64,000 nt of DNA from Scedosporium boydii. Its lineage: Eukaryota; Ascomycota; Sordariomycetes; Microascales; Microascaceae. The translations under genes were made by a program, and so were the position numbers. The DNA lies in assembly GCA_002221725.1 (NCBI GenBank), contig NJFT01000107.1, forward strand, positions 1-64,000, written 5' to 3'. The notes beneath the pieces are model-generated. The model was given only the letters and a program-made list of their open reading frames with translations. It made no database searches and was not told where the DNA came from. Each line of letters opens with the position of its first letter. Within the stretch, counting starts at the first letter, position 1. Shown in pieces: positions 21,384-32,872 of the stretch.

Positions 21384-24300
21384 TGGGATGTTGCTGTCTC
21401 TCTTCTTCGGTATGTTTGTGTGTTTGTGTGTGTGTGTGTGACTTGGTTGTTTGTGTCGTTCGCGGGAGGAAATAAGTGTTTGCTATCTCTCCGTTTGAGA
21501 GTCCAAAGGTGGGTAAGCTCTACCACATCCGACGTTCGCTTCCCGTTCTCTCTGTCTTGCTTCAACCCTTTTTATCCCCCCATTATCTCGGTGCCTGGAA
21601 GAGAACACAGATGCCTAGATGCCGATCGCCCACCTGCGCCTCGCGGGACAGGCAAACAGGAAGAGGGAGAATAATCCCAATCGGGACCATTCAGAGTCGT
21701 GTCAAGAATTGATTCCTGTCGGAAGTGAGCGTCCATGGTAGGCAGCCGTATTTCTTGCCGAGGGGCCCTGTAAGACCGGACGGTTCCGTCCCGAATTTGC
21801 ACACCGGACAAAACAGAGATCCATAGGCTTTTCACTGAACCTTCACGGGAGAAACAAGAACATACTTGGCATATTTTTTTTCTCTCCTCCAGTTCAAATA
21901 TCCAGGCTGTTGTTTGTATCGTTTCGAGTGATCAGTTGTTGAACATTGCTCACCTGCCGTGATGGTCCAAGTTTGTAACTCCATGCTCAATATGCTCCAT
22001 CCACACTAAACGTTGGCAGATAACTCCAATGTAAAAATTTGTGTCTGCTCCATATGCTCTATCTGTCTTATGTGCTCCTTCTTGTCGCACTCCGATGTCT
22101 GAGACAGCCCGTCAACGGAGGCCACGTCCCGCGTTATGGCTACCATTGCTCGACTAGCAAGAATCAAGGTTGGCTGGGAGAGCCACCACTCTCGGCCTCT
22201 TACAGACCAAGAACCAGGGTAGACACGTCGCTCGAATTTGAATCCCCTCGGAAGGTCCACTACCCAATCCGCCTTTGCTGCTGTCCGTTTACTCACCGCC
22301 CTCGCCGTGGACAACCACATTGGGCTGTCGCAGTTCTCTCAACGCCCCTTCGTCTACCACTTTCTGTTACACAGGCAAGCAAGAGTTTAATTCTCACCCC
22401 ATCACCAATATCGACGGTGCCAGGGCTGACATAAGTCCAGGGCGACGCCTCGTGCAAACATTCGCATAAAAGGAACCTCTCTGCCCGTCATTGCTTGACC
22501 TAGAACCTACTCCTTTATCATACCAGAGCTTAGAGTACCCTAGTACACGGCTGACAGCTCTTAGCTGGAACAGGTTTGTCTGCCCTCTCCCAAAAGGCGT
22601 AATATTCGAGGGGGCCTACTAACAACTCTTTAGGGGGGTGGGGGGGGTTGTCATCGTCGAACTCCAAGACGCCTAGCTCAAGGTTCGGAAACCAGCAGGT
22701 GCACAGCCTCCGAGACTGACAGCCAACGCGACCGGCTCAGATGAGCACGGTAGACCATCCAGGTGGCGGGCCACGACGATTTTCGGAAACATCCCACAGG
22801 TGATCTGGGTGCTCTTACCGTCGTTCATGTTTTCCAGCACCATCCATCATGGCTGCTGTACGCGAAAGGTCTGACGGCCAAGTGCTTCTTTGCCAGTGCA
22901 ACGTCACTGACCTTTCTGCCGAGCCAGAAATCGGCGCACCGACTGCCCATTCAAGGAACGGGCCTCTGTTCTGGCCCTCTTCGGCGAAGTTCGGCATTTT
23001 GGTTCCCAGTTAAGCCGGTGTTTGGAGGTGTTTGATCGGGAAGAATGACAATGTTGACGATATCGAGAACCGGGTCAGCATGAGCGGGACACTCAATACC
23101 GGGGAGGACCCCAGTGGTGGACCATGACGATGTAAGAAGCATTATCTCTCTGTTGACCTGGTGTTCTTGGGCTTTTCGTCTGTAATTGCCGTTTTCCACC
23201 AGAAGAAGGGAGCAGAGAATGACATGCTCCAAAGTCCCGAGGTCAGTCCAGTCGTTGTAAAACCACTGGTTCTGCCTGGTCAGACCTCGGCGCAACAACG
23301 GTTGAAGCCGTGTCAGCGGAGTCGCCCTGAAGCTTGCAGGAGGAAAGCGGAACATGGCTCCTGCTCTCTGAGGCTCCAACATAAAACTCAAAGCACTAGA
23401 CTGGTATGTATCCTTTCGCCCCTGGCTGTTCATACAAAAAAGCAAAGAAGCCGTCCGTATACTAATTCCGAGCAATTTGTTAGCCAGGGCTCCATGTTAA
23501 GATGTGTATGAACAATAACATCGCTCGGTGGCCGGGCAGTAGTGCCAATCGCTTGGGCACGGCCTAGTCAATCGGCTAAGCGTCCCCTCCGCCGGCCTTC
23601 CGTCCTGGTCTCCCAGGCACTTGATCGGTGACCCCGTTCGTCCTGGGAGCAGGGTCTGATCGGAATTATGATTCCTTAAACGAATTGGTGGCAGAAACAA
23701 GAAGCATTGTAAACAATATAGGCTTTGTTCGGTTTCTGTGTGATCCCACTCGTCACATTTATTTTCACCTGCGGCACGACCGTGGCCGTCTGACGCAACA
23801 CCCGGCATTTCCCCCCTGCTATCGCCAGGAGAGAAACCAACTCAATACGGCTCAGTCTCGATGATTTCCCCGCACTTGATAACTGGAAAGACCCAGAAGC
23901 CGCCGTTCATAAGTCGCCTGGAGCGGAGCCGAGATTCGAGCTGCACGACTTGAAAGACGCCCGGTTGCCGACTGGCGAGAGTCCACGAGATTGTGAAGGT
24001 CGGCTTTGAGCCAAGGCTATTTTGGCATCCCGAGTATCAAGGGCGGACTTGTTCACGGCACAGGTAGCCCGTGTCGTCCCTTTTTTTTTTTCGATCGGCG
24101 AGGTCAGTGTTACCAGGCCAATCTGAAGCCCAAACAGTTGTCATCAGGTCTTCTCCTAGTGACTGCGGCTGGGCTAAGGCGTTCTCGTTATCAGAGAGAT
24201 TGGAATTGGCATCAAGAGGAGGAAAACTGGACAACGAAGATAGATGCCCAACGACACTCTAACACCTCGACGATCTCCGGCTTCTATGGGAACCTCACGT

Positions 24301-24522
24301 TCCAGGAGTCCATGATGCTGAGGACATAATAAGCAGCACTTTTCCCGCCTGCGCACTTCGGTTTTCAACCCCGGGCTTTGAACAACCTACGAGGTTGGCC
24401 TTCGCATATCGAACTTCTTGTGACGAAATGGGGCGTCTTTCCGTATGGGTTCTCTTGGTGGGAGGGTTCAGCGAGATTCGGTGAACCGAGATGTGTAAGT
24501 AAATCCACCACACACCAGGAGA

Positions 24523-24549
24523 ACACACACACACGCACACACACACACA
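24523..24549. repeat. (CA)n microsatellite
   Basis: About 13 CA dinucleotides with one G interruption. Confidence 0.9.
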
Positions 24550-26534
24550 TATTTCCTTTCCCTGAACTCTGGGATTCGATTGCTCGAGACAGGAGCTAAC
24601 CTTAACTAGAAAGCCCGCTAACTTTCGTCTCGTCGGGCCCTCGGTTTTCCTTCAGATCAAACAATTTCCAGGATTTCGAAGAAGCAACACTTGTACGATG
24701 GTGCCAGGCTCTCATTTCGGACATTCCAAAGACGGAATTCAGCCACGGAGATTACTTACGCTCAGAAAAAGACATGGGAAGAGAAATCTCGTGAAGTGCC
24801 AGCGCGGTTGACTTTGGTACAACCTTTTTCTGGCCGTGTACTCGGTTGACTGCAGACTTCAAGCGCCATCTTGCCGGAAACCCGAGTCCAATGCTCAAAC
24901 ACCATCTGAGCAAGGTAGTCACCACGGTTGCGGGTATGGCGCATAGGCACCGAGATCACGGGTGATTGGGTGATGGCTGTTGGCCTTTTACGCCCCGACG
25001 TCTAGAACTTTTGAAGACGAAGGCTATCACTCTCCACCATGCCACAGACGCGGTGGGCGGTGCTTCCGTCCTTGTCCCTACTTTTCATTACGAAAGGGCG
25101 TCTTCTTTACCTTTTAACATTATGGGCTCTCTTCCAGGGCACCAAGTACACGAAAGTTGGCGAAGATCCTCTCGCCTGCGGGCAGGGAATAGGCCAACTC
25201 CGGCTGGTAAAGTTAGGGTTATTAGGTGGGTATTGCTCAACTACACCCTTTCGGCCCTTTCCGCGGCGATTACGGTCCGTGTCTCGACTACCCAGTCCCA
25301 GAGCAGATGAGGAGAGAGATCACTCGACCAATACAGTGTCAAAGTATTCGATTTCCTCCCTCTGCATGAATATAGTCGCGGAGATGAGCGGTCGAAGGCA
25401 GAAACATATCGATTCTACACGGCCTAGTCGCTATTTTGTCAATCCGTCGTGGTCAAAGTGGTAGTATGCCGCAGCCGACGTCGACTGGACCATGTCTACA
25501 ATCGAGTCGAGAAAGATCACTAGGATCACTTGCTCAAGGGTTTCTTCACTCTAATTGAGTGGATGTCGCCATCGCTAGCCGCGTGCTGATGGCCGCCTCG
25601 CCTTGGGAACCCTCCCGAATCTATATCAGGCCGTTCCCGCGGGATGTGGGAGTATACACGAAGCGGCCCCCCGGTCGAAGCATTCCCAGTCAGAGGGGAG
25701 TTCTTACAATGAGACGTCTCCTACCCAACCCAACATGACTATCAAGGCCACTTAGAAAAATTTTGGTCAGACAGCGTCACTCGATGAAAGGTTGGGGCTC
25801 AGATATTCCTGGCCCAGTCCGTTGGGAATTTCATCATAGTAGTTGTGAACATGAGAGCCACCAAATCAGCCACCTTTTTCGCCGATACAAAGATGCAATC
25901 AACGAATGCCATAGAGAAGCTGTAGGGGATGTATATAAAAGCTGCTGTGAAAAGGACCAGACGTCTCGGTTCTTCATGTGTCCTGTCCTCGGCCGGTCAA
26001 AAGATGTCCGGAGCAGAAGTGATGGGGATCAGGACCGCCTGGAATGAGCAGACGTTCCAGGCCGCCGAGATGTGGCACCTTCTTTTCTTCATCTCCCCTT
26101 TCGCTTACAAGTTCAACAAGCCTTTGCAGTTCAGTCGGTTGTTTTCTCCCTCTACTCAGTCGTTTCAGATGTCATAAATCACTTCCCGAACTGCAACTTT
26201 CCTAGACCTTGAGATGGGGACTTGGCTTTTTCTTCATTCTTTTTACGTGGCATATTTGCCTTGCATGCCCTCTTCGACACCCGTCTTTTCTGGCGCCTTT
26301 ACATAGGGACTTCTATTGTATTTTGTCGATACTTCCTTTCATTGATCAACGGCTTCGACGCTGGAAACTCTTCAAGGAGCTGTGCAATGGCTTCGAGCAA
26401 GATATGCTTCGGATCTTTGGCCGCCCACCTGTTCCATTTCGACACACCTACTTTCACGATCACACACCAGTGAAGAATTGAAGAAGATGGGGTCGTTATT
26501 TGGGACGAACATTCAAAATTCACGGGCGCTTTAT

Positions 26535-27270
26535 TTATACGACTGAGAGGAGAATGGGAGCACTGAGGACAATCGTGAAAAGCACCTGCGCAGCAGACAC
26601 ATTGTGGCATATTTCACCTCGAAGAGATAGCAGGATGCCGTGCCTCTTACCTTCCACAAGCGTAAGATGTACAACTCATTTACAGAGCGAGTCGAAGCCT
26701 TAGGACGTCGGTTGAGATCGGTAGATCCATCGGGGCACGCGTTGTGTCCTAGATCGTCCCTGAGCTTCCCTATGCATCCGCTGGCACTTGACAGGTGGAT
26801 GGGAGGGGTGTCAGCGATGGCGCGGTTGGATGGCGAAAAGGCGACGACAAGGAGAGGCAGATTATGCACTCCACGAAGGAGCGTCGGGGAGGATAACGTG
26901 TCGCGGGGAGGGCTGGAGATCGAAATGTATCGCGAGGCAGGAACCGAGGCGGCCCGGTGGGAGGGTAACCATCTGATCCAGAAGGGGTTTTTACCCTCGT
27001 CCGTCACTGCTGGGTCGCCCAACAGATCCGAAATTGGAAAAAAGGGTAGCGCTTCTTCTTGGTCATCCATGATGACTTGCATTAGCGCTCCCAATTCGCT
27101 TGACAGAGGCTTTCCAAGATGTGAGTGGAGTTAGTAGCACCATTCCACGGTGAGGCTCCTGTAGATATCCGGCTGGAATGACGACAGTCTAAGCAGCTTG
27201 TGTTCGTGCTTTCGTCCGTTTAGCCTTCGGTCAGTAAGACAAGTCATCAGTAGGAGGCTGTGCTATTTGC
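26535..27270 (-). pseudogene. Possible broken gene of unknown function
   Basis: On the minus strand one frame reads from about 27265 through KLLRLSSFQPDIYRSLTVEW, meets a TAA near 27135, and continues in the same frame (LSSELGALMQVIMDDQEEAL...) to an LRLWK at about 26655. There a GTAAGA donor and a GCGCAG acceptor 65 bases on would join a hydrophobic end (VLFTIVLSAPILLSVV) and a stop. The stop lies in a TACTAAC context, so it could instead be the branch point of an intron whose donor I cannot place. No family is recognised. It may be a pseudogene, a real gene with an unresolved 5' exon, or chance. Confidence 0.25.
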
Positions 27271-28531
27271 GGCTTGGGAATGACCCGAGTCGGTTGGTCG
27301 TCTTTCCTCCCCGTAGGTTGTTAAGGAGGTTGGCCTGATGAAGGTTAGGCCATCAATAAAATCTTGATGTCTAATATTTTGGCGATATCCTTGCCCAGTG
27401 AGAACTTCCGCCTCCGGTCCCGACTCCAGTGATCCATCGTCCAAGATATTTTGATGCCGATGAACTCGACATGTCGTTGTTACGAAGTTGGTGTACCTTT
27501 GTACTCTCTGACTTCGAGTCTGTCTGGCAGGGACAGCCCATCACAGCTGCCAACAACCGTTCGCTCAAATCCCGAACACCGACTGCGCTCGCTCCTTCCG
27601 GCCATGTTACCAGGTTGCCATCATCACGACGTCGCATCCAGAAACGGGTCATCAACCCTGTCCGGGCAAGGATCCCGATGCCAGCTTTCACCCATTCTGG
27701 GCAGACCCCGAACCCGTGCTGTCCAGGTCATTAATCTGCCACCCTCCAGCGCCCTCTCCTATTGAGTTCAGCCCCCATCTGCGTGCTAAAAGATTGAGAG
27801 ATTGGCATGAGCTCCTACGAATTACAAGCGAGAGCAACAGCAGCTGTGGCCTACAATTCCAATAAAGACCGCCGCGGAGACGGAGCGCAAACACGGCGAT
27901 GCAACCCCGCAGCACTCGCCTTTTACCGAAAGCAGCCATGTGCAATCTTAATCTTACTCGCGCCGCGTGGGAGACCGGGGTGTGTGTTAGCCCAGCCAAA
28001 ATGAGCTCTTCTCTCTCGGGTCCCCTGGTCATATTAGATTTCCCTATTATCATCTCTTTCCCTTTCTTCGCGTGAAACCAAGTGGCTTTTTTTACTCTCC
28101 TTTTTCTCTTAATTTCCTGGATTTGGCGAGATCGTCGTTGGGATCGTTGCTTTTCTCCACGAGCCAGAGCCCTTGGGGAGATTTTTTTCTAATACCGGGA
28201 ACACCCCCCCCAATTGAAGCTTTTTGTCGAACTTTCCAGCTTTTTGCGACGATCCCGCGCCGGGCCCGACACGCGAACCACGGGAAAAACCTCAGCTCAC
28301 CTCCTTTATTGCTTTGGTACCCTTGGATACCACCCTTCGCTTCTCCTCTCGGGAAATCACGCAACCCTACCTTTCCCATCGTGAATCTCTCCACCTCGGA
28401 TCTTTTTCAACAATGGAACAAAGAAGATAGACAAGAAAGAGTGAGAAGATTGAAAAAAAGGAAGAGAAGACTAAAAAAAGGGAACCCGAGTAAAACAGTG
28501 CTCACTCACCTCGCCCATCCCACCCAATCGA

Positions 28532-29863
28532 ATGAACCGAACACGAAGCACCTCGACCGAGGGCACCTATATCGGCTCCGCCGAATCCCCCACCGCCCCC
28601 AAACGGCCACCAAGCAGCGCAGCGCCCTCGCCGACACCATCTTCTGCCATCCTCCCGCCGACGACAAGTCGGCCTCCTAGCTCCCTCGCGACGACGACAA
28701 CGGTCAAGGAGCGGCCAAAGTTTAGCTCGTTCGAGTCGCAGAGGATAGAGCCCCGTCGGAGTCGCACGCCGAGCCAATCCCAAGCGACCGCTAGCAGCAG
28801 CGCACAACAGCATCCCTCGCAGAGGCCAGCGCAGCAGCAACAAGGGCAAAGAGTAATAGCAGGGCCAGCAGCAGCAGCAGTCGCACAGGAGGGCACGAGC
28901 AGTACTCCGCGGGGCCAAGAAAGGGACGCGAGACTCCAGCCCGAGGTAAAAGCCGGGGACGTGTTTCGGCCGGACGACGAGAATCCTTCGCAGTTTACGT
29001 TTTATCGCGAAGGGACGCCGACGCCTTCGGAGAGGTCGTTGGAAGTTGGCAGGGGCGTCGCTGGGGAGAGGGAGAAGAGGAGGAAGAGTCGGCGGGCTTC
29101 GAGGAGGGCGAGGTTTTCGCTTGCTACGGTTGGGTTTCCTTATATTGAGCGGCCGGGCGGGAGGAGAGATGATTCTGATGATGATGATGACTCTGATGAC
29201 GACGACGAGGGAGATGATGGGAGGAGGGGGAGAAGGGGCGCGGCTGGTGCGGGGGGATGTTGCGGGTTGTCGAGGACGGCGTTGTGGGCTCTTTTGATAA
29301 CGGCGTTTGTTATCATCGTGGGTCTCGGGGTTGGGTTGGGCGTAGGACTTGGAAGCCAGTCGAAATCGAAGAGCGGAGATGCAGAAGCGTAAGTCAAAAG
29401 AACTCTTTCCCAAATCCTTTTAATGCCAATCGACATCGACTAACGTCAAACTTCCTCTCACAGAGCAACCTCAGGTCCCGCAACACCAACACCAACACCA
29501 ACCTCAACGCCCTTCACAGCCTCGACCTCTCCCGCCCCCGCCCCGATAACATGCCCAGCCTCCAACCGCGCCCGCTACTCCGTCCCCGCCTCATCCTCTT
29601 CCTCCGGCAGCACCAACAAATCCTTCCTCATCTTCTGCGGCATCGATTACACCGAAGGCACGGAGGAGCTCGGCGAGGTGAAAGCGTCGGACATGGAGGA
29701 GTGCATCGACAGCTGCGCGGAGAGGGAGAAATGCCGCGGGTGCGGGTGGGGGTTCATCGTCGGGGACGTGGACGAGAGGTATCGGTGTTGGTTGAAGGGG
29801 GAGATTGGGTTGAATCATGTTGCGAGGCAGAATTGGACGTTTGCTTTGCTGCAGGAAGAGTAG
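28532..29863 (+). CDS. Single-span membrane protein with PAN/apple-like ectodomain
   Basis: Exons 28532-29388 and 29464-29863 give 1257 nt, 418 residues. The N-terminal ~245 residues are hydrophilic, Ser/Pro/Gln-rich and then basic, with an acidic Asp run (about 214-229). A membrane segment at about 248-274 (LWALLITAFVIIVGLGVGLG) has no signal peptide before it, so a type II orientation with the C-terminus outside is expected. After splicing, a Pro/Thr/Ser-rich stalk leads to a Cys-containing module: CPASNRARYSV, FCGIDY, ECIDSCAEREKCRGCGWGF, YRCWLKG. This spacing (CG.DY, then a helix M..C...C......C.G..W, then C.LK) is that of fungal PAN/apple domains, which bind proteins or carbohydrates. 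This architecture is common in filamentous ascomycetes and functionally uncharacterised. The last residues are ALLQEE. Confidence 0.82.
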
Positions 29864-31123
29864 ATGGGCGCTGGAAGAGGAGGACTTTTGTAGGAGGGTG
29901 AGAGGAAGGTTAAGGGTGGTGATGATTTTTGGGTATAGAAGGGGAGGAAGGGCTTTTCTACGAAGAATCACGCAATTCGAATTGGGCAGGTTTGGCGCAT
30001 TTTTTTTTTCTTTCCCTGGAGTCGGCGGCGGAGGAAAGGCAGCTGAGCTTTCTCGGTGCCTTCTCCATTCCATTTTCAAACTTACTATTTCATGTCTCCG
30101 GCTTCAATGCCGGGTCTCGTTCATCCTCCATTTTACGCATATCGATGCATCCATCAACGATCTCTTTCATTTTCCTCATTTCTCTTTCTCAAGATACCAC
30201 CCCTAGATAGCTAGCTAGCTCAAGCTCCACGTCAGTGGATAATAATAATGTCTAACCATCCCAACCTTCGTCCACAGCTTTCGCGCAGGCCTCCGTTTTC
30301 GCGGTGCTTGGATCTTTCCGATCTCCCATGATGTCAGTTTCAGTTCCGTGAGACAATATCATCGCAAATGACATCACCCATCATCCCTTGCATCAAGTCA
30401 ATCCAACCCATCCTCGGCCATTCCCGTCTCTTCGATGCCGTTCCCTCCCCCTCCCTCATTTAGCATTGTCCTAATTGAGTCTAATCACTGGGGAAGCAAA
30501 TGGAAGGGAAAGGGTGGTCTGATAAGCAGGTGACGGCACGCATCACCAAAATCAGCCTTATTGCGAGCCAATTGATGCGCTCTGCTTCCCCGCTTCCTGT
30601 CGCCTCCGTCAGTTCTGCAGGACCGGGGAACTCCACCGGGAGACCCAAGCAGGGAAAAAAAAAAACACGCAAAACGCAATGGCGGAACGGGGGCGTTTAG
30701 TAGCGAGCTAGCGAGCTAGCGAGTTAGCTGTGAGAGCAAGAAAGAAAAATCATGATCCTAAGACCTTTGCTCGGGTTATACGACACATGCCCAGTAGCTA
30801 TGACGAATTCTGCGTGCCTTTTGCAGCTGGATAGCATGAGCATGAGCGGGAAGCCTGAGAGGCGCTCAATCACACCACCGGAGCAGAGACCTCGATGGAA
30901 CCGAAGACGTAGCGATGATGCTTTCGTTGGAGACGTATAAGAACGGGAGATGGTTCCCTTGACCCTCCTTTTCCATTCCTTTTAAACAGCTTCTCAGTGC
31001 ATCAAAATCACAAAGTAGCTTTTACTTCAAGCTGAAAAACATTTCCAAAAATTACTGAATATCAATTGTCAGTAACTTCAAAACATATAACACCAAAAGA
31101 CTCTTTTCATCAAATCCAACACA
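29864..31123. other. Intergenic region
   Basis: No gene seen. It contains a short direct repeat of GAGCTAGC at 30701-30730 and TAGC repeats at about 30206-30222. The 100 bases before 31124 are A/C-rich, typical of a leader. Confidence 0.5.
30701..30730. repeat. Short GCGAGCTA tandem repeat
   Basis: Three to four copies of the 8-mer TAGCGAGC, the last one degenerate (GAGTTAGC). Each unit contains the palindrome AGCT or GCTAGC. Confidence 0.8.
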
Positions 31124-31783
31124 ATGCCCGAAATCTCCGACACCCTCTTCCACACCCTCCTCACCGTCATCGACTACCACGTCGACAAATCCGGCGGCAC
31201 GCAATCCACCTGGGTCCTCGGCACGCACACGACCCTCCCGGGCGCCAAAGCCTTCTCAAAGCGCGCCCTGCACGAGCTGGGCTACGAAAAGGACGACTTC
31301 GCCACGTACGAAGAAGCCTCGGCGTCCACGGGCGAGTGGAAGTACGGCGACGGCGTCGTCGTGCACACCCAAGCGCCGGCGGGCCAGGTCTTCAACGTGA
31401 GCATCGACACGACGCCCAACACGGAGAAGCTCCCCACGGCCGAGGGCACGGACGAGCTGAAGCTTCCCCCCGGGACGGACCACGTGCACTACGTGCTGCA
31501 GACGAGGATAGATTACAACAAGGACAGGAACGGGGCGGATCAGACTACGGAGGTGCAGGGGACGTATGTGAGGCGCGGGGATGCGTTGATCGGGGCTAAA
31601 GGGTTGTTGAATAAGGCGGATTATGAGGAGTATGACGAGCGTGACGAGAATGACTTGAGTGGCAAGTGGGAGTTTGGCGAGGATGTGGTTGTTCATGCTG
31701 TTTCGAGCACGGGTGAGAACTTTAACATTGCGGTGAGGACGGTGCCCGGAGCGCACGAGAAACACGGTAAGAAGAAGGCTTAA
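31124..31783 (+). CDS. Hypothetical protein built of two internal repeats
   Basis: A single-exon gene of 219 residues. The sequence is an internal duplication. Repeat 1 (about 8-98: LLTVIDYHVDKSGG...WVLGTHTTLPGAKAFSKRAL...GEWKYGDGVVVHTQAPAGQVFNVSIDTTPN) aligns with repeat 2 (about 117-208: LQTRIDYNKDRNGA...VQGTYVRRGDALIGAKGLL...GKWEFGEDVVVHAVSSTGENFNIAVRTVPG). Each unit holds the pattern IDY...GT...A.....L......Y.E......GKW.(Y/F)G..VVVHA...G..FN(I/V). The C-terminus is basic (EKHGKKKA). There is no signal peptide and no membrane segment, so it is probably cytosolic. I recognise this as a type of conserved fungal hypothetical protein with no assigned function. Third positions are strongly C/G-biased, supporting real coding. 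Confidence 0.85.
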   Translation: MPEISDTLFHTLLTVIDYHVDKSGGTQSTWVLGTHTTLPGAKAFSKRALHELGYEKDDFATYEEASASTGEWKYGDGVVVHTQAPAGQVFNVSIDTTPNTEKLPTAEGTDELKLPPGTDHVHYVLQTRIDYNKDRNGADQTTEVQGTYVRRGDALIGAKGLLNKADYEEYDERDENDLSGKWEFGEDVVVHAVSSTGENFNIAVRTVPGAHEKHGKKKA

Positions 31784-32872
31784 AGGGGACGTGCCCGGAG
31801 CATGCTGAGCATGGTGATGTGGGTGTATTCGGTGTGTTTGTTCGAGTGTTTGCATTAAGGTTGTGGCTAGGAATGGGGGGAATAATATTACTGGAATAAA
31901 TATATATAATATGATGACGAGATGAAAACTTGTTGGTGATGTCGTGATGTCCCATCTTGATAAATCCATGGCAGGAGCAGGACGAGGGCATCATCAACCT
32001 CGCACCTGCCATTGCCACTGCCACGACACTCCGATACAGCCCATCCTGTACATACGTGTACACACTGAAGGAGTAACAATAACCCTTTACCCCTTTAGAG
32101 ATGAAAAGAATGAGAACATGAGCATAAGGTATTTTTCATGGCTTGAATTTAAGCACCAATTGGTGTCCAGTTTCCTGCCCGTGAAGCATCAGGGCCGAGT
32201 CCACGGGCGGAGAGGTGCTGCAATAATCACACTAGAATTCCCCGAGTCCATTGATCGTGGTAATAAGGTCTTAAGGCCTATTGAGTTAGTTTAGATTACC
32301 ATCGTGAATGGCGTAATGCGAGGGCCAATATCCCAATATCCCGACACCCCCATCAGCTTGCTGCATCTTGACGTAGGCAGGTGGATCCGATCGTGTCCGT
32401 CTTGGCGGAAGCCACCGAAGCCTCGGTCTTTCCCACTCCCGAGCTCGCCGCTGCTAGTCACGTCATTGACGGGAGGAGGAGAGAACGAGCATTGGACGGG
32501 GATTGAATGATACGCTAGAGAAGAATTGGAAGAGGGACACATGCCCCCAGGGGATCGGGGGATCAAGCTCATGTCCTCAAGTCCTTCGTCGGCTAGGAGT
32601 CGCAATTGCCCCAGTCTTCTCTGGATTGATCCGATCATGGAGACGAAATATGGAACATGGAACACGGGCCAAGACAATCCAACAAGCCACGTGACCTCGT
32701 GTTTCCCTCGCGTCTTCCATCTCCCCGCTTGATCAGAAAAACATCTCGGACAAGGTTCTCCTCTCTGCCCACATACGCGTCTTCCTCTAGTGGATTGATT
32801 CTCCTCCGCGCTCCTTCAAATTCCGCGGAAAAACAAAAAGCTACTCCGTGAAATGTCTTTATAACCCCACCC
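31784..32872. other. Intergenic region
   Basis: No gene seen. The end contains the promoter of the polymerase gene: a CCAATC at about 32677 and a CT-rich leader. Open frames on either strand show no motif. Confidence 0.5.

Larger units (their letters stand above)
21384..28531. other. 7.1 kb gene-poor region
   Basis: No intact gene can be supported. Many frames of 60-190 codons exist on both strands, some with protein-like composition; the most suggestive is a minus frame at about 26535-27270, listed separately. A (CA)n microsatellite lies at 24523-24549. The last ~450 bases before 28532 are probably the leader of the PAN-like gene. No transposase, reverse transcriptase or terminal repeat is recognised. 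The region looks like decayed or relic DNA, which is inference. Confidence 0.45.

Noticed and set aside
23920..23995. tRNA-like stretch (GATTCGAG followed by a CTTGAAAG loop-like motif)
   Set aside because: The T-stem and acceptor stem do not pair in either orientation; it is probably chance similarity to A- and B-box sequences.
29257..29901. 214-codon plus frame and other alternative frames across the PAN-like gene intron
   Set aside because: The frame of the annotated gene has a membrane segment, correct GT-AG borders and an ordered Cys pattern; the alternatives do not.
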